From an uncultured Porphyromonadaceae bacterium (GTDB lineage Bacteria; Bacteroidota; Bacteroidia; Bacteroidales; Barnesiellaceae_A): a stretch of 26,556 nt of DNA. Both the position numbers and the translations under genes were made by a program. The notes beneath the pieces are model-generated. The model had not been told where the DNA came from, ran no database searches, and saw only the letters and a list, made by a program, of their open reading frames with translations. The DNA lies in NCBI GenBank assembly GCA_900542255.1, contig UQMR01000026.1, positions 1 through 26,556 on the forward strand, in the 5' to 3' direction. Numbering within the stretch: position 1 is the stretch's first letter; each line of letters begins with the position of its first letter. This document shows, one piece after another, positions 1 to 7,682 of the stretch.

Positions 1-879
1 AAGTTCGCCTATCTTGTTTGATGGCGTTGTCTGTTCGGTTTGTTCCACAAAGTCGGTTTGTAGGTTGCTTTCTGCGGCGGCAAGAGTGATAAGCTCTTTG
101 TCGTAGAAGGCTATGCCGAGCGATTGTGCAATACTGCGACCTATTTCGCGGCCGCCGCTGCCATATTCGCGGGCGATAGTGATGACATAGTGCGATGTCT
201 TGTCGTCGGGTTCCGGTGCGATGCTCGCTTGCGGTTGTGCTGTGAGCCATGGCTCGATAAAAGCCGTTTTGTTATTGAAATACCGGGCAAAAATACCTAC
301 CGTAAGGGCGGCGATGATGGTTCCTTCACGGATACCCTCGATGCTCCCGAAGAGGATGAGCGATGTTATACAGGCGAGAAGGGTGAGCGAGGTGTCGAAG
401 CCCACCTTGACGAATCCGAATTCTTTACCCGATTTCTTGGTTACGGCCTGCACGAAGGCCTCACCGGCAAGCATGACGACGTTGGCGCGTACTTCGAGGC
501 TGACTCCGAATCCGAGAATGGCGCATCCGCACAGTAGCGTGACTATTTGCAGGGGGTAGTTGGTAGGTATTACCCATGCCAGCAACCACATGGAGAGGTC
601 GATGAATACGCCCAGCAAAAAGGCTACCGGGAGTTGCAGCCACTCGCGCTGCTTGAAGTCGCGACGGAGAATGGCTATTTGCCCGAAGACGAGCAGTAGG
701 TTGAAGATAAGCGTTGTTGTACCGAATGAGAGTGGGTAGTAGAGGCTGGTGACATAGGGAATGCCCGATATGGGCGATGAGCCGAGCGAGGCTTTGATGA
801 TGAGGCAGATGCCTAACGAGTTGATGAATACACCGATAATAAAGAGAAGATAACGTTTAATAGTTTCTTGTAGTGGCAT
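1..879 (-). CDS. YczE/YitT-like membrane protein fused to a cytidylate-kinase-like domain (partial, 3' end outside window)
   Basis: The reading frame runs on the minus strand from ATG at 879 to the window edge without a stop (293 codons seen). Residues 1 to about 215 are strongly hydrophobic with several membrane helices and motifs such as SLGSSPISGIPYV and FGVSLEVRANVVMLAGEA, typical of the YczE/YitT (DUF6198-like) membrane family. From about residue 230 a soluble domain begins with HYVITIAREYGSGGREIG and then FYDKELI, the glycine-rich nucleotide-binding start of the cytidylate-kinase-like family (PF13189 type). Together this is a membrane domain joined to a P-loop nucleotide-kinase fold. 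The substrate is unknown; the kinase-like family is not proven to phosphorylate CMP. A promoter-like TACTTTTG lies just upstream, which supports the start. The C-terminal end and the rest of the active site cannot be judged. Confidence 0.8.
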   Translation of the reverse strand, partial: MPLQETIKRYLLFIIGVFINSLGICLIIKASLGSSPISGIPYVTSLYYPLSFGTTTLIFNLLLVFGQIAILRRDFKQREWLQLPVAFLLGVFIDLSMWLLAWVIPTNYPLQIVTLLCGCAILGFGVSLEVRANVVMLAGEAFVQAVTKKSGKEFGFVKVGFDTSLTLLACITSLILFGSIEGIREGTIIAALTVGIFARYFNNKTAFIEPWLTAQPQASIAPEPDDKTSHYVITIAREYGSGGREIGRSIAQSLGIAFYDKELITLAAAESNLQTDFVEQTEQTTPSNKIGEL

Positions 880-900
880 GTTTCGATTTTTTTTGAGGTG

Positions 901-908
901 CAAAAGTA
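901..908 (-). promoter_or_regulatory. Bacteroidota -7 element for the membrane/kinase fusion gene
   Basis: On the minus strand this reads TACTTTTG, a match to TAnnTTTG, 22 nt upstream of the ATG at 879. No clear -33 TTTG is seen at the expected distance, so this is a half-supported promoter. Confidence 0.45.
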
Positions 909-1007
909 CAAAATATTTAGGTCGGTTGTGCTGCCCGGAGTGTGCGAAAGGCATGTTATTGCACGATTTTGGAGCTGAGCGATAGCATCTTTGTGTAAAA
1001 AAAAAGT

Positions 1008-1244
1008 ATGAGCGTGAATAGAATGAATGTGCAGCTTATTGTTGCATGTGTGATGTGTGTTGCCGGGTTGACGTTGGTCTTCTCGGGATTTTGGGTAGAT
1101 CCTACGGGCGAGATTCACAGCAGTGTGCTGGTAGCTTTCGGTGAGGTACTTACGTTTGCCGGGGCTCTATTTGGGGTAGATTACAGTTATCGCAAGCATG
1201 AGCTTGGGCAAGGAGGCAGACATGGGAAAGGAGGTGCCGAATGA
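1008..1244 (+). CDS. Small two-helix membrane protein, holin candidate
   Basis: This 78-residue protein has two hydrophobic segments, about residues 8-30 and 38-57, joined by a short loop (DPTGEIH), and a basic, glycine-rich C-terminal tail (KHELGQGGRHGKGG). That is the size and layout of a class II phage holin, which makes holes in the inner membrane to release or activate an endolysin. Its stop overlaps the start of the M15 peptidase gene by 4 nt (ATGA), so the two are translationally coupled, and a spanin-like gene follows. The holin call rests on topology and neighbours; I see no diagnostic holin motif. It could instead be a small membrane anchor. The start is preceded by an A-rich run rather than a Shine-Dalgarno site, as is common in this phylum. 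Confidence 0.65.
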   Translation: MSVNRMNVQLIVACVMCVAGLTLVFSGFWVDPTGEIHSSVLVAFGEVLTFAGALFGVDYSYRKHELGQGGRHGKGGAE

Positions 1245-1648
1245 AGTATTTTTCCCTTTCGGAGTTTATAGACAGTATGGTGGCGCGCCGTTATGGCATC
1301 GATAATACCCCTTCGGCCTCGGCGATAGCCAATATAGAAGCCCTTGTGACCCATGTGCTCGACCCTGCCCGTGAGGCATTCGGCGCACCGGTGCGAGTCA
1401 ATAGCGGCTATCGTTGCAGCCGCCTCAACGCGGCGGTGGGGGGGACTGCGAGCAGCCAGCATTTGCGGGGCGAAGCTGCCGATTTGACTACGGGTAGTCT
1501 GCAAGGGAACAAACGATTGTATGAGTTATTGCGTAACCTGCCTCATGACCAACTGATATGGGAGCGCGGCAATGATAAGGGGCCGGCTTGGGTGCATGTA
1601 AGTTATAAACGCGATGGAGATAACCGGGGAGAGGAGTTGCGCTTATGA
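1241..1648 (+). CDS. M15 family peptidase (D-Ala-D-Ala carboxypeptidase-like endolysin)
   Basis: This 135-residue protein is a Peptidase_M15_3-type zinc peptidase expected to cut peptidoglycan stem peptides. The family motif is complete: VNSGYRC at 53-59, then SQHLRGEAAD with zinc ligands H74 and D81, and the third ligand H119 in WVHVSY. The length equals that of a single-domain phage endolysin. There is no signal peptide, so it needs a holin or another route to reach the wall. It overlaps its neighbours on both sides by 4 nt (ATGA), a compact layout usual for phage lysis genes. All catalytic residues are present, so this is not an obviously decayed copy. Related M15 genes occur in many Bacteroidales prophages and also alone in chromosomes; no integrase or structural phage gene is present in this window. 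Confidence 0.9.
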   Translation: MKYFSLSEFIDSMVARRYGIDNTPSASAIANIEALVTHVLDPAREAFGAPVRVNSGYRCSRLNAAVGGTASSQHLRGEAADLTTGSLQGNKRLYELLRNLPHDQLIWERGNDKGPAWVHVSYKRDGDNRGEELRL

Positions 1649-2070
1649 GAGCTTGGGCGGTGGTTTTTGTAGTTGTGGCGTTGCTCTCATGTACCCGCAC
1701 GGTGTATGTGCCTGTAACGGAGCATCGCAATGTTTATACGACAGTGCGCGATACTGTCATTGTATTGGCCGAGCGAGGCGATACCGTAGAACGTATTACA
1801 CCCGACACGGTGAGCCTGATAGCTTGTAAGGGGGCTGAGAGTGAGGCGCGTGTGGTGGAAGGTGTGTTGCACCATCGCTTGGCTGTGCATGAGCGGCGCG
1901 ATAGTGTACGGGTGCAGGTGCATGAGCGGCTTGTAATAGATTCCGTGCCATATCCCGTGTATGTAGATGGCGCATCGCAACGTCCCGTCTCGGTATGGAT
2001 ATGGAGGGTTGTGGCAATTGCTGCTATCGTTGTAGCCGGGGTATGTTTGTTGTGCGGGATGAGGCGGTGA
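1645..2070 (+). CDS. Lipoprotein with C-terminal membrane helix, u-spanin-like
   Basis: This 141-residue protein starts with a short signal peptide ending in the lipobox LLSC (lipidated Cys16). A polar linker of about 100 residues follows, rich in Val, Arg, Asp and Thr, with DTV/DSV repeats (RDTVIV, GDTVERITPDTVS, RDSVRVQVHERLVIDSVP), and it ends with one membrane helix at about 117-138 and a short basic tail (MRR). A lipid anchor at one end and a membrane helix at the other is the layout of unimolecular spanins such as T1 gp11, which bridge the two membranes and fuse them in the last step of lysis. Together with the two upstream genes it completes a holin, endolysin, spanin order. The family assignment is from topology only, as no sequence homology to T1 gp11 is visible. 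The ATGA overlap with the peptidase gene indicates one transcript. Confidence 0.65.
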   Translation: MRAWAVVFVVVALLSCTRTVYVPVTEHRNVYTTVRDTVIVLAERGDTVERITPDTVSLIACKGAESEARVVEGVLHHRLAVHERRDSVRVQVHERLVIDSVPYPVYVDGASQRPVSVWIWRVVAIAAIVVAGVCLLCGMRR

Positions 2071-2147
2071 ATGAAAACGGGAGGGGTATATTTGATGCAT
2101 AAAAAATGTTAATTTATCATTTGCGAGAAATCGTGCTTATTTTTCTT

Positions 2148-2181
2148 AAAACAGGAATATAGTGCTTTATATTCCTGTTTT
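2148..2181 (+). terminator. Rho-independent terminator after the lysis-like cassette
   Basis: The arms AAAACAGGAATATA and TATATTCCTGTTTT form a perfect 14-bp stem around a 6-nt loop (gtgctt), followed by a further T run. It lies about 80 nt past the stop of the spanin-like gene. The A run on the left side means it could also work in the other direction. Confidence 0.75.
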
Positions 2182-2223
2182 TTTATTTATGTAGTATATG
2201 CAAATTAGTTAATAAATGTATTA

Positions 2224-2231
2224 TATCTTTG
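2224..2231 (+). promoter_or_regulatory. -7 promoter element for the exported-protein operon
   Basis: TATCTTTG matches TAnnTTTG exactly. Transcription from here would give a leader of about 125 nt before the ATG at 2364. A second match, TATATTTG at 2240-2247, is an alternative. Neither has a convincing -33 TTTG. Confidence 0.4.
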
Positions 2232-2363
2232 CTAATTTGTATATTTGATTAAATTTGTAGTTGTCAAGGATGTAACGTAATAGTGCATCTGACAACAATA
2301 ATAAAAGAGAAAGAGCACTGAAAAACATTAAGTATAATTTATCATGAGAAAACTTTATTCATT

Positions 2364-3719
2364 ATGAAAAAAACTATTGTCCCTATTTTCGTGGCATTAT
2401 TAAGTGGCACGATGTTTGTCAATGCGGAGGAGAGCACATCTACTGTTGAAGATTTGGAAAATTATCATCGTAGTTCAATGTCTATGATAACGGTGGTGCA
2501 TCCTGCTGACTCGTTTTGTAACGAGATTAAGCAGGCTGTCCTTGAAATGCCTTTCCCTGAAAAATACGATAAGCATGATTTGGGATTTACCTTTGTCGAA
2601 GGTACGCCTCATGCCGACCGCAAGGCCGACCTTACGTCGGAACTTGATATTTTTATGCAAAAGCAACAGGTCGCCAAACGTATGGTGGCATCGTGGTTCG
2701 GGTTTGATGGCAAGAGTTTCAATCTCGACCTTATTCGCGAACGCGGTCAGTATGATGCTTCGGTAGAAGATGCACAAATGGCGTTGCAAACCGTAAGGGG
2801 AAAAGCTATGCTCGACGATGCCGGCGAAGAACTGTTGGGAAAAACTTTCTTCCTTGTCAACGATATATCTTACATAGACCATAAGCAGCGTGCCGAAATA
2901 GCAAGCGAGGGCGCGCGTGTTACCGGAGAGGCTGCCGAGGCTGTGGGTGATGCTGCTGGCGAGATATTGGGTCTGTTTGGCGGTATAGGTAAGAGTGTAG
3001 GCGGCCTGGTGAAGGCAACCGGCAGCCTTGCAAAAACAGGCGGAGACCTGGTGGCCGGTATAACGGATTTGTTGAATATCAGCGGCTTCGTGGTACGCAT
3101 CAATACATACCTCTACCAGTTGGAGTGGAACGACTCTATCGCCTCTGTATTCTATGAGAAATATTATACGATGGGGGTAGATTCGTTGGAGGATTCGGCA
3201 AAAGTTGCCGCTTTCCTGGCCGATACCTCTACATTCAAGATGAAATTTGTAGGCAAGCACGACCAACTTACCGATAAGGGTACGTTATATTCCAAGAAGA
3301 GCCAGGAGGAGCAAATGCTTGTAACCTGTACTCGTACGCTCGATAAGAACATCGTAAACCTGCAACGGAAATATCCCGACTTCCAGGTAAAAGTTCCCAT
3401 TTATGAAGTGGTATATAACGAAAAAGGCAAGGTAGAAGGTTGTCGCGCACATGTGGGATTGAAAGAGGGTATTACGGAGAAAACAAAATTTTCATTGTTG
3501 GAAAAGAGCATCTCCGACGACGGTCGCACCGTGTATAAGAAGGTGGGTACTTTGAAGCCTGTAAAAGGCCAGATATGCGATAACCGCTACATGGCAGCCG
3601 AGGAGCTCATGGAGACAGGCGACGCAGGCGCAGCAGCATTGCAGGGTACATTGCTTAAAGGAAGCAAGAAGGTGATGCCCGGTATGTTGATTATGGAAGG
3701 TGATTATAAAGAAAAGTAG
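2364..3719 (+). CDS. Exported protein of unknown function, first gene of a six-gene envelope operon
   Basis: This 451-residue protein has a clear Sec signal peptide (about 1-21, ending FVNA). The mature part begins with an acidic segment and SSMSMITVVHPADSF, then a mixed alpha/beta region to about residue 175. Residues about 182-241 are an Ala/Gly-rich, helix-prone stretch with many small residues (GEILGLFGGIGKSVGGLV), like a glycine zipper. A soluble region of about 200 residues with KAEGCRAHV-type strand patterns and conserved-looking GTLKPVKGQICDNRY follows. I recognise it only as a type of hypothetical protein seen in Bacteroidales and cannot name a domain with confidence. It is followed after 60 nt, including a long hairpin, by the next operon gene. 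A role in the periplasm or at the outer membrane is inferred from the signal peptide and from the lipoprotein encoded at the operon's end. Confidence 0.8.
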   Translation: MKKTIVPIFVALLSGTMFVNAEESTSTVEDLENYHRSSMSMITVVHPADSFCNEIKQAVLEMPFPEKYDKHDLGFTFVEGTPHADRKADLTSELDIFMQKQQVAKRMVASWFGFDGKSFNLDLIRERGQYDASVEDAQMALQTVRGKAMLDDAGEELLGKTFFLVNDISYIDHKQRAEIASEGARVTGEAAEAVGDAAGEILGLFGGIGKSVGGLVKATGSLAKTGGDLVAGITDLLNISGFVVRINTYLYQLEWNDSIASVFYEKYYTMGVDSLEDSAKVAAFLADTSTFKMKFVGKHDQLTDKGTLYSKKSQEEQMLVTCTRTLDKNIVNLQRKYPDFQVKVPIYEVVYNEKGKVEGCRAHVGLKEGITEKTKFSLLEKSISDDGRTVYKKVGTLKPVKGQICDNRYMAAEELMETGDAGAAALQGTLLKGSKKVMPGMLIMEGDYKEK

Positions 3720-3728
3720 TAAATATCC

Positions 3729-3762
3729 GGCGGCAGGTGGCTTTGTAGTGCCACCTGTCGCC
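3729..3762 (+). other. Intercistronic hairpin inside the envelope operon
   Basis: A 13-bp stem (GGCGGCAGGTGGC with GCCACCTGTCGCC, one G-U pair) closes an 8-nt loop between the first and second genes. No T run follows, so it is more likely an RNA processing or stability element than a full terminator. It would allow the first gene's message to accumulate to a different level. Confidence 0.6.
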
Positions 3763-3779
3763 ACAAATCCTATGGAGAG

Positions 3780-4316
3780 ATGTTGAAGAGAAATGTAATT
3801 GGTCTTCGATGGGTTGTATTGATACTGTTAGCCGTTGTCATATCAGCCCCCGACATGTATGCGAAGAAAAAGAAAGAAGACAAAGACACCTATGCATGGC
3901 GCTATGAAATAGAGCCGGTAGAGGGTGCTGTGCCCGGGGCTTGCAGGGTGAAAGTGTGGACTTATGCCAAAAAAGCCGACAAGGCGATAGCACAAGCTCC
4001 TAAGAATGCAGTGCACGGAATTATCTTCAAAGGTTATGCCGCCAATCCCGAGGCTCGTGTTCCCGGTAGGCGCGCTATGGTTACCGACTATGCCGTGGAA
4101 CAAGAGTTTGCCGATTATTTCGAGGAGTTTTTTGCCGATGGCGGCAGATATATGCGCTTTGTATCCTTGGTGAACAATGGGGCTCCTATGGCCGGCGATG
4201 TAATAAAAGTGGGCAAGGAGTACAAGATGGGCATTATAGTGATGGTGAAGACCGACGAGTTGCGCAAGGAATTGGAGTCGGCCGGAGTATTGAAATCATT
4301 AAATAGCGGATTCTGA
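3780..4316 (+). CDS. Small exported protein of unknown function
   Basis: The 178-residue protein has an N-terminal hydrophobic signal segment (about 8-28, ending DMYA), then a very basic patch (KKKKEDKD) and a compact domain with predicted strands (WRYEIEPVEG, CRVKVWTYAKK, NAVHGIIFKGY) and a helical part (QEFADYFEEFFADGG). I do not recognise a named domain. Its stop codon overlaps the next start by one base (TGATG), so it is co-translated with the DUF6175-like gene, which suggests the two products work together. It is the shortest of the exported proteins in the operon apart from the terminal lipoprotein. The signal could be an uncleaved anchor, but the Ala at the end of the hydrophobic stretch favours cleavage. 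Confidence 0.75.
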   Translation: MLKRNVIGLRWVVLILLAVVISAPDMYAKKKKEDKDTYAWRYEIEPVEGAVPGACRVKVWTYAKKADKAIAQAPKNAVHGIIFKGYAANPEARVPGRRAMVTDYAVEQEFADYFEEFFADGGRYMRFVSLVNNGAPMAGDVIKVGKEYKMGIIVMVKTDELRKELESAGVLKSLNSGF

Positions 4317-5266
4317 TGAAAAAACTGTGTATCGTGGCAGCATTGCTCGCCATAGGAATATCGTATCTGCCTGCGCAGATAAAGAAACCTATTATCATGG
4401 TTGTGCCCAGCGATTTGTGGTGCAATACCAATGGTTATGTGCAAGAGATGGACGTCAATGGCGTGCAAGTAATTTACCCCGACTATCGTAAGGCTTTGAT
4501 GGAAAATGCCGACCTTATGCTGGTGATAAGCAAGATAAACGAGCAGATGACCGAGCGCGATTTTCCGTTGAAGAACTTAGAGTCGGCATTGAAAACTTTG
4601 GAGATAGACGAAGCAGAAAATGCGGTAACGATGAGCCGCGAGGGGAGTACGCTGGCAGAGTCGCCCCTCGATAAACTGAAACGTACGGCACGTGCCGATA
4701 TATGGATACAGGTGACGTGGACTGTCAATACGGTAGGCCCCAAACGGTCGGTGACCTACAATTTGCAGGGATTGGATGCCTATACCGACAAGCAGATTGC
4801 AGGTATCTCGGGAACAAGCGAAATGGCTTTCGTCTCGACGACCGAAGTACCCAGCTTGCTGATAAGTGCCATACTCATGGATTGGGAGAACTTCGTATAT
4901 CAGTTACAGGAGCACTTCAACTCCCTGCAAGAAAACGGGCGCGAGATACGTGTCGCCATAAAGGCATGGGATAGCCTCGACTATGGGCTCGAAACCGAGT
5001 TCGGCGGTATGGAGCTGACGGAGATTGTAGAAGATTGGATAAGCGCCCACACTCAGGGCGGACGATATAGCCTTACCGATGTGACGGAAAACAACATGTC
5101 GTTTGAGCAGGTGATGATACCTCTTTACGACGAGCGCGAGCGCGCCTTGGATGCCCGAGGCTGGTTGCGAGACCTGCAAAAGTATCTGCGTTCGACGTAT
5201 CAGGTAGAGTCGAAACTGATGATGCGCGGCTTGGGTTATGCCCAGCTTGTGATAGGAGAAAAATAG
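4316..5266 (+). CDS. DUF6175-like exported protein
   Basis: This 316-residue protein has a signal peptide (about 1-20, ending YLPA), then KKPIIMVVPSDLWCNTNGY, a two-helix region (DLMLVISKINEQMTERDF, LKNLESALKTLE), and ARADIWIQVTWTV with strands after it. From memory this matches the uncharacterised Bacteroidota family DUF6175. The pattern of a strand starting VVPSD, a helix, an ADLMLV strand and then ARADIWIQV resembles TolB-N/CsgG/LpoB-like folds, in which a small alpha/beta domain builds rings in the periplasm; that resemblance is my inference. It is coupled to the upstream gene by a one-base overlap and followed after 26 nt by a TPR-like exported protein. Confidence 0.7.
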   Translation: MKKLCIVAALLAIGISYLPAQIKKPIIMVVPSDLWCNTNGYVQEMDVNGVQVIYPDYRKALMENADLMLVISKINEQMTERDFPLKNLESALKTLEIDEAENAVTMSREGSTLAESPLDKLKRTARADIWIQVTWTVNTVGPKRSVTYNLQGLDAYTDKQIAGISGTSEMAFVSTTEVPSLLISAILMDWENFVYQLQEHFNSLQENGREIRVAIKAWDSLDYGLETEFGGMELTEIVEDWISAHTQGGRYSLTDVTENNMSFEQVMIPLYDERERALDARGWLRDLQKYLRSTYQVESKLMMRGLGYAQLVIGEK

Positions 5267-5292
5267 TGTGCAACCCTTGAAAAAATGCTTTT

Positions 5293-6279
5293 ATGAGTAG
5301 ATTTAGGATAATCGCGTTCTGGGCATGCCTGTTATGGGCAGCTGCCGCCGTGGCGCAGGAACGCAATATAGCCGTGACGCCTATGTTGATAGACAACGTA
5401 GATATTCCGGAGCGATTGTGCCCTGTTATGCAGCAAAAGTTGTTGCAGATAGCCACCGGTAATGGCTATGGTTCCAATTCGCAGGAGTTTGTGCTCACGG
5501 CCAACGCCGTGACCATCGACAAGGCTGCCGTACCCACCGTGCCGCCGCAGGTGACCGTGGGTGTCGATGTCGTGCTGTATGTAGTGAATGCCGCCGAGCA
5601 GCTTATCGTAGACGAATACACCGTATCGCTATCGGGTATCGGGCGCAACGAAACGGCCGCCTATACGGCTGCCTTGAAGCAATTGAAACCCCGCAGCCCC
5701 GAGATAAGACGCTTTATGTCGACGGTGCGGGAGAAGATTGTGGAGTATTATGCCGAGCGTGTGCCGGTGCTTATAGCCAAAGCCGATTCGTATGCCGGGC
5801 GCGGCGAGTATGACAAAGCGATAGATGTCCTCTCTGTCATTCCCGAGGCTGTACCCGAATATCCCGATATAGCGGCGCGCATGAGCGATTATTATGTACA
5901 GTCGATAGACCGTGAAGCCGACCGTGCTATCCAGGCGGCCAAATCGGAGATGGCTATGGGGCGTATAGAGAGCTCGCTGGCCATACTCAATACGATAGAC
6001 CCTCTGAGCTCCCGTTTCGGTGAAGCATCGACGATGATAGAGTCGTTGTTGCAACCCATGAAGGAAGAGGAGAAGGAGACATACAGCGAAGAAGTTGCCG
6101 TACATAACCAGCAAAAAGAGATTGCTGCGCAAGTAGAGAACAACGAAGAGAAGCGCGACAAGATGGTTTTGGAGGCATCGTATGAGCAGAGTGTAGAGCG
6201 TACTACTGCTACTGTTGAGGATTCTGTTGCCTTGAAAAAGCGCATTACCGAGTTCCTTGCCAGCGAGCAGGGCAAGTAA
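5293..6279 (+). CDS. Exported protein with CsgG/LpoB-like start, TPR-like middle and coiled-coil end
   Basis: The 328-residue protein has a signal peptide (about 1-21, ending AVAQ). Residues 25-135 run ERNIAVTPMLIDNVDIP, then VDVVLYVVNAAEQLIVDEYTV, a pattern like the small alpha/beta domain of CsgG/TolB-type envelope proteins. Residues about 155-250 form helical hairpins of TPR type (ADSYAGRGEYDKAIDVLSVI; EMAMGRIESSLAILNTI). The last 80 residues are charged and coiled-coil-like (KEEEKETYSEE, ENNEEKRDKMV). TPRs and the coiled coil point to a scaffold for other operon products. The next gene follows after 83 nt. Domain names are by eye and the CsgG-like similarity is weak evidence. Confidence 0.7.
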   Translation: MSRFRIIAFWACLLWAAAAVAQERNIAVTPMLIDNVDIPERLCPVMQQKLLQIATGNGYGSNSQEFVLTANAVTIDKAAVPTVPPQVTVGVDVVLYVVNAAEQLIVDEYTVSLSGIGRNETAAYTAALKQLKPRSPEIRRFMSTVREKIVEYYAERVPVLIAKADSYAGRGEYDKAIDVLSVIPEAVPEYPDIAARMSDYYVQSIDREADRAIQAAKSEMAMGRIESSLAILNTIDPLSSRFGEASTMIESLLQPMKEEEKETYSEEVAVHNQQKEIAAQVENNEEKRDKMVLEASYEQSVERTTATVEDSVALKKRITEFLASEQGK

Positions 6280-6362
6280 TGCCGTGCCCGCTATGAAAAG
6301 CAGTGTGACCGTGGCAAAATTATGGGAAACAAATAGTGTAAAATAGAGGAAAACGTAATAAT

Positions 6363-7661
6363 ATGAAAAACGCTCGATATATAGCAATAGCCCTCATGAT
6401 GTTGTTGTGCGGCGAAAGTTTTGCTGCATCGCCTTATAAAGTAGAGGAACGCAGCGGCCGCAAGCCGTCGTGGGTAGGCAAGACCGAGAAAGGGTATATT
6501 ATCTTTTCGGGTACGGGCTCTTCGCTCGAAGAGGCTCGTGATAAATGTATGGAGAGTATCAAACAGGAGATTGTGCAGGCCGTGGCTGTAAATGTCTCCT
6601 CGGAGATTCTCTCGACAAGTCGTCAGCGTAGCGAAAACGGCAAGTATGACGTCTATGAGGAGTACACCTCCGACATAAAATCGGTAGCGGCGCGGCTGCC
6701 TTTCATCAACGATATTACGATTGCCAACGCCGAGGCTTCCTATTGGGAGAGGCGGCTCAACAAGAAGACAGGCGAGCGCGTCTATGAATTTTGTGTGAAG
6801 TATCCTTTCCCAGAGTCCAAGCGGCAGATGCTGATAGAAGAATTCAAGGCCTACGACAGGCAGCAGTACGATAAGTTTCTCGCCGTAAAGGAAAGGTGTG
6901 CTGCCATAAGTACGGTAGAGGAGATAGGCCGTTGCCTCGGTGAGGTGGAGCCCTTCGTGGCTTACTTCTTTGATGAAACACGGCATAAAGAGGCTGTTGC
7001 ATTGCGCGATATGTTGCGTGGCATGTATGAGGGGATTGCGGTCGTGGAGGTTTCGAATCTTCCCGGTGAGTATCTCTATAAGTTGATGTACGATAACCGC
7101 GACATCACCACCTCGCGTATGCCGCGGGTCAAGAGCGACTATGCCTACGAAACCACCGTGCAACCGGCCGGAGGAAACGTGTATGCGGTGAAGTACGGAT
7201 ATGAAGGCTGTGTGCCCGAGGAGGAAAACAGCATGGAGCTGCTCTTCAATTTCGGCGGTAAAACCAAGAAACACGTCTTCTACTTCTCGCCTGAGGTAGC
7301 CAACGCTGCACTTATTCCGCAGGGAACGGTTCGCATAACGGTGCAGCCTGCTGCAAGCGACTCATTGTCATGCGACACGCTCACCTTGACTTTTGCTATG
7401 CGCAGCAACGTAGCCATGGAATACATGGTGACAGACGCGCACCTCTTCTTGCCCGAGTATCCGCTCTTGCAGCTGTTGCCGGCCGAGAAGCCGAGGCGTT
7501 TTGCCGATGGCGTCAATACGATGGAGATACGTATGGTAGGGAAGCGTTCGCCCGAAGCGAGGAGCGCATCGCTTACCAGCGGTACCATTGCGATAAAAGA
7601 AATCACGACCGGCAAGGAGAGCGTCGTATCCTTGCGTTTACCTTACAAAATATTTTATTAA
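6363..7661 (+). CDS. Exported LPP20-like protein with a beta-rich C-terminal half
   Basis: The 432-residue protein has a signal peptide (about 1-21, ending ESFA). Residues about 34-155 look like the LPP20/FlgP type domain: KPSWVG, then GYIIFSGTGSSLEEARDKC, with a long helix and later VYEFCVKYPF. In LPP20 proteins the same order (PxWV, G-rich strand, SLEEAR helix) is usual. From about 220 the protein turns strand-rich (VVEVSNLPGEYLYKLMYD, GTVRITVQP, TLTLTFAMRSN), perhaps an Ig-like or C2-like unit. It has no lipobox, unlike the next gene, which carries the same kind of first domain. The pair may be an anchored and a free version of one building block. The upstream gap of 83 nt has no terminator. 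Confidence 0.7.
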   Translation: MKNARYIAIALMMLLCGESFAASPYKVEERSGRKPSWVGKTEKGYIIFSGTGSSLEEARDKCMESIKQEIVQAVAVNVSSEILSTSRQRSENGKYDVYEEYTSDIKSVAARLPFINDITIANAEASYWERRLNKKTGERVYEFCVKYPFPESKRQMLIEEFKAYDRQQYDKFLAVKERCAAISTVEEIGRCLGEVEPFVAYFFDETRHKEAVALRDMLRGMYEGIAVVEVSNLPGEYLYKLMYDNRDITTSRMPRVKSDYAYETTVQPAGGNVYAVKYGYEGCVPEEENSMELLFNFGGKTKKHVFYFSPEVANAALIPQGTVRITVQPAASDSLSCDTLTLTFAMRSNVAMEYMVTDAHLFLPEYPLLQLLPAEKPRRFADGVNTMEIRMVGKRSPEARSASLTSGTIAIKEITTGKESVVSLRLPYKIFY

Positions 7662-7682
7662 TCTGTTTAATTCTTTATTATT

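Noticed and set aside
880..2363. Larger prophage around the lysis-like genes
   Set aside because: No integrase, repressor, portal, capsid, tail or att-like repeat is seen; only the three lysis-type genes are present in the window.
6293..6346. 17-codon ORF in the gap before the LPP20-like gene
   Set aside because: Too short, no promoter and no recognisable features; an ORF of this size is expected by chance.
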